DNA from: Candidatus Heimdallarchaeota archaeon AB_125
Lineage (GTDB): Archaea > Asgardarchaeota > Heimdallarchaeia > Heimdallarchaeales > Heimdallarchaeaceae
Direction of reading: 5' to 3'
Assembly (NCBI GenBank): GCA_001940755.1
Contig: MEHH01000017.1
Location: 1-19,414, forward strand
DNA: 19,414 nt
Within the stretch, counting starts at the first letter, position 1, and the number at the start of each line of letters is the position of its first letter. Shown here piece by piece: positions 14,280-19,414 of this stretch. A program made the translations under genes and the position numbers. The notes beneath the pieces are model-generated. The model ran no database searches and was not told the origin of the DNA. It saw only the letters and a program-made list of their open reading frames with translations.

Positions 14280-15530
14280 TCATAATGGGTCAACATTCAC
14301 TCTTTGTGGATACATCACGTATCCTCCTACCCCGTTCACACTTCGAGGAGGAAGTGCTTTCGGATCGCTTTTAATCAAAATATTATAAGCAGCATTAACA
14401 TCTGCATTGATTAGATATCCATTAGCAGATTGAAATAATCCTCTTTTCACCCTCTTTCCTGAATATTTTTTTCTTTTCTCTGGGAATTCATTATCAAGAA
14501 AACTGCATTTTGAGGTATATTCCTCAGGAATAAGTTCAACCTTAATTCCCCTCTCTGCAGCTTTATACTGTAGCTGTTTAATGATTTTCATAAACGGTAG
14601 AGCTACAAATATTTGGGTTACTTTTTTCCAAAAATGGATTTTATGTTTCCATTTCTCATTGTAACCAATAATAACTTCATCCAAATCTCGTTCTTCCCAT
14701 AAACCAACTAGGTAAGAGGTGAGTTGGTGGACTGCATTTTTAATTTTCTTTCGTCCTTTCTCTCTGAGGAAATAGTATGCAGAACCATACTTGAGTTTAT
14801 TTTTTTGTTTCAATTGCTTTTTCTGTTGCTGAACATATTGCTTTCTTAATTGTGTTTGCATTTTCAAATGATATTGAATAATACTTTTTATTCCATTCCC
14901 GTGATCCTTGATAACAATTGGTTGAGATCCAAGGTTATCCACAAAGGTCACAAGATTGATAGAACCTAAATCGATTGCACCTTTCCTAATAGTTCTTTTT
15001 TTTCGTTTTGGTAAGATTTTCTCATAAATTATTTCTAGAGTATAACTTACTCGTCTTGGAACTATTCTTACTTCTTTCAATATAGTTCTAGAAGTCAATC
15101 GGGTTTTGTAGTGAAATCCTACTTTCTTTGGAAGAACTAACCATCCATTGAGTATCCTAGCTTGTTGGTTTGTAAAAATGGCAACAACTTCACCATTTTT
15201 AGATTTATAATTGGGTGGTTTAGGAATATCATAAAATTTCTCAGGATTCTTTTTCCATTCTTTTTTAGAACTGAAATAGGATTTCCAATTTCTACATAAT
15301 AATTTTAGAGTATGTTGAGCTGTTTGAGCTGGTAGAATTTTGTAACATTTTTCTATTTTGAGAAGTGAATCAAGTTCCGTATAAAACAAAAACTTCTCCT
15401 GTGCTTTTAGCGAGTGTTTTATGTAAAAATTAGCTAGATTGTATAGATTCTTGACTTGATGGCATAAAGTACTAATTCTTGAATTATATTTTATTTCAAT
15501 ACATTCAACACGAAGCACTTTTGTCATCAT
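14280..15530 (-). CDS. tnpB: TnpB, IS200/IS605-type RNA-guided nuclease (full length, no TnpA)
   Basis: 416 residues, intact. TnpB cuts DNA using an RNA made from the end of its own element. RuvC-I is GAIDLGSINL with Asp187; RuvC-III is INADVNAAYNI with Asp377. The canonical RuvC-II Glu is not seen: VIIGYNEKWK (286-295) stands there, while a Glu pair in EEYTS (336-340) could be the displaced catalytic residue, a rearrangement described for Fanzor and some TnpB proteins. The C4 zinc ribbon is missing; only C342 remains in SKCSFLD. No Y1 transposase is in the window, so it is an IS1341-like stand-alone element that would need TnpA in trans. The stretch 375-390 before the C-terminal tail suggests a subgroup with short C-termini. 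A TATA box lies about 24-27 bases before its two adjacent ATG codons. It may still be expressed. Confidence 0.92.
   Translation of the reverse strand: MMTKVLRVECIEIKYNSRISTLCHQVKNLYNLANFYIKHSLKAQEKFLFYTELDSLLKIEKCYKILPAQTAQHTLKLLCRNWKSYFSSKKEWKKNPEKFYDIPKPPNYKSKNGEVVAIFTNQQARILNGWLVLPKKVGFHYKTRLTSRTILKEVRIVPRRVSYTLEIIYEKILPKRKKRTIRKGAIDLGSINLVTFVDNLGSQPIVIKDHGNGIKSIIQYHLKMQTQLRKQYVQQQKKQLKQKNKLKYGSAYYFLREKGRKKIKNAVHQLTSYLVGLWEERDLDEVIIGYNEKWKHKIHFWKKVTQIFVALPFMKIIKQLQYKAAERGIKVELIPEEYTSKCSFLDNEFPEKRKKYSGKRVKRGLFQSANGYLINADVNAAYNILIKSDPKALPPRSVNGVGGYVMYPQRVNVDPL
14308..14324 (-). ncRNA. Hairpin in the 3' end of tnpB, possible part of an omega RNA
   Basis: GGATAC and GTATCC are perfectly complementary arms around a 5-base loop, 28 bases before the tnpB stop. 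TnpB guide RNAs come from the 3' end of the gene and the right end of the element. The element's true right end could not be fixed, so RNA boundaries and guide are unknown. Confidence 0.3.
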
Positions 15531-15548
15531 TTCAATATAAAAAATTGA

Positions 15549-15556
15549 GTATATAA
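15549..15556 (-). promoter_or_regulatory. TATA box of tnpB
   Basis: The minus strand reads TTTTTATATAC here. The centre is about 24 bases from the first and 27 from the second of two adjacent ATG codons (15530, 15527), as expected for a leaderless transcript beginning near the second ATG. Confidence 0.5.
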
Positions 15557-15632
15557 AAACCAGTAATATTTTATGGAAGTAGTATGTTTAAACTTATGTT
15601 TTCTATACTTACGCTTACATCCAAACAAAACT

Positions 15633-15640
15633 CTATATAG
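15633..15640 (+). promoter_or_regulatory. TATA box of the KaiC-like gene
   Basis: CTATATAG centred at about 15636, 33 bases before the ATG at 15670, predicts a transcript with a leader of only about 7 bases. The gap 15531-15669 contains nothing else recognised apart from the tnpB promoter and presumably the left end of its element. Confidence 0.45.
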
Positions 15641-15669
15641 ATGTTTGATGAATTTCATTACTGAAGAGT

Positions 15670-17076
15670 ATGATAATCTCAACTGGGATTGAAGAGCTCG
15701 ACAAGATGATTGATGGTGGTTTGAGAACTGGTTTTTGCTATGCGATCAAAGGATCAGCTGGTTCTGGAAAAACTGTTTTATCTCTGAATATGACTATGGG
15801 AGCTCTGAAAAAAGATATACCTGTATTGTTTATTTCAACAGAAGTTGATCCGGAGAAATTAGTAATCTATGGGGACTCATTCAATATGAATTTAAAATCC
15901 TACATAGATAAGGGGATTTTAGCTTTTGAAAAAATGTCTCTAAAACCTAAAGGCACAAGCTTGGTACAGACTGATAAATTTGATCTTTCAGCTATCATAG
16001 CAAGAACAAAAAGTAAAATGGATGAACTAAAAGCGAAATTAGTTATATTTGATTCAATTTCTGCATTCTTTGCTGAATTTATTCATGAAAAAACTGCTCG
16101 AAGCAATTTCATGGATTTCATTAGAGAGATTACAGATAATGATGCTGTTCTTATTCTAACAGCTGAATCCCAAATTAGTGAGGAATATTCTACTATTGAG
16201 GAATACCTAGTTGATGGTGTCATTAGAATTAGAACAGAATTGAAGAACAATCAACTGATTAAACGAATATCTATTCCTAAGTTAAGATCAGCTAAACCTA
16301 TTAATTTTGAAAATAGATTCATCATAAATCGAGATGGAGTATCAATACTTCGATCTGAACAACCACCTATGACTCTCATACAAGAGGAAAAAATAGGTAT
16401 TGAAAAACTGGATGAAAAGCTTGGAGGTGGTATACTTTCAGGTAGTGTTGTTTTGATAGAGACAGATGGAGAGACAAATTATTTTCCACTCTTCCTGCAA
16501 ATTATGTGCAGCAATTTAGAGAGAAACAAAGGAGTGATCATACATTCAAATGTCCATATGTATTCAAATCGTATAGTTGATGAATTTAAGAGAGTGGATT
16601 ATGATATCACCCCCCACTTGAATGAAGGAAATATAATTTTTATTGATAAATACAATCGTTCTGTTACAGAAGTTGAAGCAAGAGAAATGAGTCAACTGAT
16701 GACAACTGATGATATGATCTCAGTTACTGTAGAACTTATGGAAGCTTTTAGAAAGTCAGAACAAAAGGTAACTCTATTTGGAGATTTAACTGATGATGCA
16801 AATATTTTAACAGAATCAAATTTCCTAAGATATTTTGCCCTTCAATCCTTTAATGTTAAAGAACAAAGTGCAATTGCTTATTCCTTTATCAATTTCAATG
16901 CAATTAGCCGTGAAATGTTAGCAAGACTGCGCAATACTGCTGATACGATCATCAGATTTTCAAGAGAAGATTATACAACCTATATTGAATGTTTGAAGAG
17001 TTCAACAGGTGCTACATTCTTACCAAAAGTTGTCAAATATAAAGATAAAATGCCATTAATAGAAATACTTGATTAA
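15670..17076 (+). CDS. KaiC-like RecA-fold ATPase with a degenerate second domain
   Basis: 468 residues, two KaiC-type domains. Domain 1 (1-230) is complete: TGIEELDKMIDGGL (5-18), Walker A GSAGSGKT (28-35), STEVDPEKL (56-64) with Glu58 in the catalytic position, and Walker B VIFDS (125-129). Domain 2 (about 238-468) opens with the same kind of lead-in, IGIEKLDEKLGGGILSG (242-258), but its P-loop is lost (IETDGETN, 263-270, no GKT), so it should not bind ATP the normal way. KaiC-like proteins are common in archaea, where most are signalling ATPases rather than clocks; the role here is unknown. No transmembrane segment is present. A CxxC redoxin gene starts 8 bases downstream, so the two are probably co-transcribed. 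ATG 15670 lies 33 bases after a TATA box. Confidence 0.88.
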   Translation: MIISTGIEELDKMIDGGLRTGFCYAIKGSAGSGKTVLSLNMTMGALKKDIPVLFISTEVDPEKLVIYGDSFNMNLKSYIDKGILAFEKMSLKPKGTSLVQTDKFDLSAIIARTKSKMDELKAKLVIFDSISAFFAEFIHEKTARSNFMDFIREITDNDAVLILTAESQISEEYSTIEEYLVDGVIRIRTELKNNQLIKRISIPKLRSAKPINFENRFIINRDGVSILRSEQPPMTLIQEEKIGIEKLDEKLGGGILSGSVVLIETDGETNYFPLFLQIMCSNLERNKGVIIHSNVHMYSNRIVDEFKRVDYDITPHLNEGNIIFIDKYNRSVTEVEAREMSQLMTTDDMISVTVELMEAFRKSEQKVTLFGDLTDDANILTESNFLRYFALQSFNVKEQSAIAYSFINFNAISREMLARLRNTADTIIRFSREDYTTYIECLKSSTGATFLPKVVKYKDKMPLIEILD

Positions 17077-17084
17077 GTGATTAT

Positions 17085-17348
17085 ATGAGTATGAAAATAA
17101 TATTCTTCACAAGTCCAACTTGCAGCTGGTGCCCATATTTAGAAGGCGTTCTAAGGAATATTATTGCAAATATTGAAATGTTATCACTTGAAGTAATTGA
17201 TGTTACTAAAAATACTGAGAAAGCAACAGAGTATCATGTAGTTGCCGTTCCAACAATAGTCTTACCAAATAATCAGAGGATAATAGGGAGTGTTGATGAA
17301 GCTTTCTTACGCAGGCAAATGGATCAATTTCTGATTAAAGGGAGTTAA
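17085..17348 (+). CDS. Small thioredoxin/glutaredoxin-like protein with CSWC active site
   Basis: 87 residues, the size of the small archaeal glutaredoxin-like thioredoxins. The redox motif CSWC is at 13-16 after the first strand (MKIIFFTSPT), and the cis-proline that faces it is in VVAVPTIVL (Pro56). It reduces or shuttles disulfides in the cytoplasm; no signal peptide or membrane anchor is seen. It begins 8 bases after the KaiC-like stop, with a GTGAT ribosome-site match before the ATG, and is followed 30 bases later by the M28 peptidase. The partner protein is unknown; the KaiC-like protein is the obvious candidate by position. The 17341-17358 AT-rich stretch after it may hold the peptidase promoter, so the run of three may not be one transcript. 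Confidence 0.85.
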   Translation: MSMKIIFFTSPTCSWCPYLEGVLRNIIANIEMLSLEVIDVTKNTEKATEYHVVAVPTIVLPNNQRIIGSVDEAFLRRQMDQFLIKGS

Positions 17349-17378
17349 AATTAAAAACTCATTGTCTTATTCTATATT

Positions 17379-18737
17379 ATGAATGAAGTTTCAGAGATAA
17401 ATGAGAGAATACTTGGTAGGATTTTTTCTGAAGACGTTATTTATGAAAGAATCAAAGATTTATGCTTAATGGGGAGTAGATTTTCAGGTACTGATAGCGA
17501 AAAAGAAGCTCAAGATTATATGCTACATTTCTTGAGATCTTACAGTGTAGATGTTAGTGAATATGAATTTGAGTATCAAGGATGGATAAGAGGAGATTGC
17601 TCATTTGAAATAGAAAGTAGCAAAATTAGTCAAGAATTTCCAGCTATTTCTCTAGTTCTTGCTCCTTCTACTAATGGTGAAACAATTGAGGGAACCATTA
17701 TTGATGGTGGAGGTGGATCTGAAACAGAATTGAAGCGTATTCAAGATTCTATACCTGGAAAACTTCTAATGATCAACTCAGGAGATACAGAGGAGGGTTG
17801 GCTCCATAGAAGGATAAAATATGCAAATTCTGTTGACTTTGGAGCAAAGGTATTTGTTTTTGCAAATCATAATCCAGGTCAATTATTCCCAACTGGTTCA
17901 GTTAGATCAAATAGAATAGGAGAAATACCAGCTGTTGGTATTTCTAAGGAAACTTATGAATTGATTAAAGAGATAATTAAGAAAGAAGAGGTAGTAAATT
18001 GTAAAGTAAATGTTTCTAATGAAACTCCAAAATTAACTTCAAAGCACATTATTTGGGAAATTCCTGGGGAAATAGAAGATGAAGTCATTGTAATCGGAGG
18101 TCACTATGATGGGCACGATATAGCTCAAGGAGCTGTTGATAATGCTGCTTCTATTGCAACGATTCTTGAACTTGCACGACTATACCAGAGATTTAACTAT
18201 GTTCCAAAACGAACTTTAAGATTCATAGCTTTTGCTGTTGAAGAATTTGGAGTTGTTGGATCAACTATCTACACTAATGATGTGGATTTATCAGATGTAG
18301 TAGCTATGATCAATCTGGATGGACTTGTTGGACATATACCAAAACACATAACCTGTTGTGGAATTGAGGAGCTGTTTACTCAAATGAATAAATTGAAGAA
18401 TCAAATGCTATACGATCCGAAAATTTCAAAGAATATTGTAACAGCAAGTGATAATTATCCCTTCTTCCTTAAAGGAATTCCAAACATTTGTATTTTTGGA
18501 GAAAAACCAGATCCTCGTGTTGGAAGAGGATATGGACATACTTCAGCTGATACTTTTGATAAGATAACTAGGTTGGATGCAAAACTTTCTCTTGCTTTTG
18601 CTTTTATTTTCATCGATGCTTTTAACAGAATGGAAGTTATGCCAAAAAAATTGTCAGAAAGTGAAATAGTCAAGATACTAAAAGATGCTAAATTGGAAGA
18701 TCAGCTGAAACTTCTTGAAAAATGGCCATTCAAATGA
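17379..18737 (+). CDS. M28-family zinc peptidase (aminopeptidase-like)
   Basis: 452 residues. The full set of two-zinc ligands of family M28 can be placed: His242 (GGHYDGHD), bridging Asp254 (GAVDNAAS), Glu288/Glu289 (AFAVEEFG, catalytic base and ligand), Asp314 (INLDG) and His387 (GYGHTSADT). Residues about 85-200 form the inserted PA-like segment, with LLMINSGDTEEGW and AVGISKETYELI. These enzymes remove amino acids or dipeptides from peptide N-termini. No signal peptide or membrane anchor is present, so it is probably cytoplasmic. The ATG at 17379 has no Shine-Dalgarno site; an AAAATTAAAA element about 27 bases upstream could be a TATA box for a leaderless mRNA. Its TGA directly abuts the stop of the converging gene. 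Confidence 0.9.
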   Translation: MNEVSEINERILGRIFSEDVIYERIKDLCLMGSRFSGTDSEKEAQDYMLHFLRSYSVDVSEYEFEYQGWIRGDCSFEIESSKISQEFPAISLVLAPSTNGETIEGTIIDGGGGSETELKRIQDSIPGKLLMINSGDTEEGWLHRRIKYANSVDFGAKVFVFANHNPGQLFPTGSVRSNRIGEIPAVGISKETYELIKEIIKKEEVVNCKVNVSNETPKLTSKHIIWEIPGEIEDEVIVIGGHYDGHDIAQGAVDNAASIATILELARLYQRFNYVPKRTLRFIAFAVEEFGVVGSTIYTNDVDLSDVVAMINLDGLVGHIPKHITCCGIEELFTQMNKLKNQMLYDPKISKNIVTASDNYPFFLKGIPNICIFGEKPDPRVGRGYGHTSADTFDKITRLDAKLSLAFAFIFIDAFNRMEVMPKKLSESEIVKILKDAKLEDQLKLLEKWPFK

Positions 18738-19355
18738 TTATTTCCTCTTTCTAATTTTTATAAAGAGTCTCCCAACTCTTCCCATATACTCTTCATATTC
18801 TTTTCCAAATTTCTCTATGAGAACCTTATCCTCATTTTTTGCAGTAATTATGTAACCAGGTATACCTAGAAATAAAACAAAGAGATAAGGAGAAAATGCT
18901 GCAAAAGGTAATCCAATGAATCCAGTAATGTATAAGAAGTAAGATGGATGTCGAACAATCGCATGTCCCCAGTTAGTGGAAAGTTTAGCTTTCTTTCTAG
19001 CTAAATATGCTCCTCTTCCTATTCTTCCTAAACACCCAACAATCAGACCAACTACCATGATAATAATACCAGTTAGAATGAAAGGCAATCTTATTTCGTC
19101 AGATAGATTTTCAAGGACAAAGATATTCTTCCCAGAACTTAAAACTACTGTTGGGCTAAACACCATATAAAACCAGAAGAGAAAAGTAGTTAAAACAACT
19201 GAAAGACTTTCAAGAATTGATTCAAAGCCAGGAGTTGGATATGAGGCTTTATCTTTTTTTAGCAGCATGTAAATGTCGAAAGGGAAATGAGTTAGAATGT
19301 ATAGAGAGATGTAAGCAAGGAAGAAGAAATTAGATAGCTCTGCTAGAACAATCAT
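18738..19355 (-). CDS. Isoprenylcysteine carboxyl methyltransferase/PEMT-like membrane protein
   Basis: 205 residues with about five hydrophobic segments (roughly 5-30, 48-72, 91-111, 138-152, 156-173). The C-terminal half carries the ICMT/PEMT signature: WGHAIVRHPSYF (129-140), then Glu175 in NEDKVLIEKFGKEYEEY (174-190), which binds S-adenosylmethionine and the carboxylate or amine acceptor. Eukaryotic ICMT methylates prenylated C-terminal cysteines of small GTPases; prokaryotic relatives mostly have unknown or lipid substrates, so the acceptor cannot be named. Neither GTPase in this window ends in a CaaX-like motif, so no link is claimed. The start at 19355 is followed upstream by only 59 bases of window, in which no clear TATA box stands out; the next gene is outside. 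Confidence 0.8.
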   Translation of the reverse strand: MIVLAELSNFFFLAYISLYILTHFPFDIYMLLKKDKASYPTPGFESILESLSVVLTTFLFWFYMVFSPTVVLSSGKNIFVLENLSDEIRLPFILTGIIIMVVGLIVGCLGRIGRGAYLARKKAKLSTNWGHAIVRHPSYFLYITGFIGLPFAAFSPYLFVLFLGIPGYIITAKNEDKVLIEKFGKEYEEYMGRVGRLFIKIRKRK

Positions 19356-19414
19356 TAAGGAGCAAAGAGTTTATTATCTTTATGAGTATATCTCTGTCTA
19401 ATCATTTCAACTTT

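Noticed and set aside
14308..14324. Bacterial-type intrinsic terminator
   Set aside because: The hairpin lies within the tnpB coding sequence and no T-run follows it on the minus strand.
18738..19355. ICMT-like enzyme acting on the GTPases of this window
   Set aside because: The GTPases end in VEGGIR and TKEEDY, with no CaaX-like cysteine, and the genes are 9 kb apart.
1..19414. CRISPR array, tRNA, rRNA or prophage
   Set aside because: No regularly spaced direct repeats, no cloverleaf-like sequences, no rRNA-like stretches and no phage structural genes were recognised by reading; this was not a computed search.

Overview
The window is AT-rich, has short intergenic gaps and reads as chromosomal DNA of an archaeon, most likely an Asgard archaeon. 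Archaeal signs are a homotetrameric-type tRNA-splicing endonuclease, a KaiC-like ATPase, TATA boxes about 24-34 bases upstream of first genes, T-run terminators, and strong Shine-Dalgarno sites inside operons. The Asgard assignment is an inference. It rests mainly on a three-gene operon in which a Sar1/Arf-like GTPase and a second divergent GTPase each carry a C-terminal roadblock/longin-like domain and are followed by a stand-alone longin-like protein.

Layout. 1-1182 (minus): mobB and a coupled gene, running off the left edge, that looks like a degenerate MobA-type nucleotidyltransferase. 1261-2907 (minus): a protein with an unknown N-terminal domain, a long acidic proline-rich linker and a recent tandem duplication of a RadA-type helix-hairpin-helix module. 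2990-4471 (minus): a polytopic membrane protein. 4558-5466 (plus): a PfkB-family kinase. 5475-6098 (minus): a THUMP-less ThiI-like PP-loop enzyme. 6175-6588 (plus): a GNAT acetyltransferase. 6629-9415 (minus): the GTPase/longin operon, preceded by a 196-base gap with an inverted repeat around a TATA box and a short hairpin.

9612-14141 (minus) reads endA, HdrD/GlcF-like iron-sulfur protein, GlcD-like flavoprotein, GcvH-like lipoyl protein, UppP-like phosphatase. The middle three are locked together by 4-base overlaps and look like one redox unit in which a lipoyl arm may be the disulfide partner. 14280-15530 (minus): a full-length TnpB without a TnpA, with a non-canonical RuvC-II site. 15670-18737 (plus): KaiC-like ATPase with a degenerate second half, a CxxC redoxin 8 bases later, and an M28 peptidase. 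18738-19355 (minus): an isoprenylcysteine-methyltransferase-like membrane protein whose stop codon abuts that of the peptidase.

No rRNA, tRNA or CRISPR array was recognised. No gene-free stretch exceeds 300 bases; the longest is 9416-9611. The best candidates for undescribed biology are the GTPase/longin operon and the lipoyl-HdrD-flavoprotein unit.
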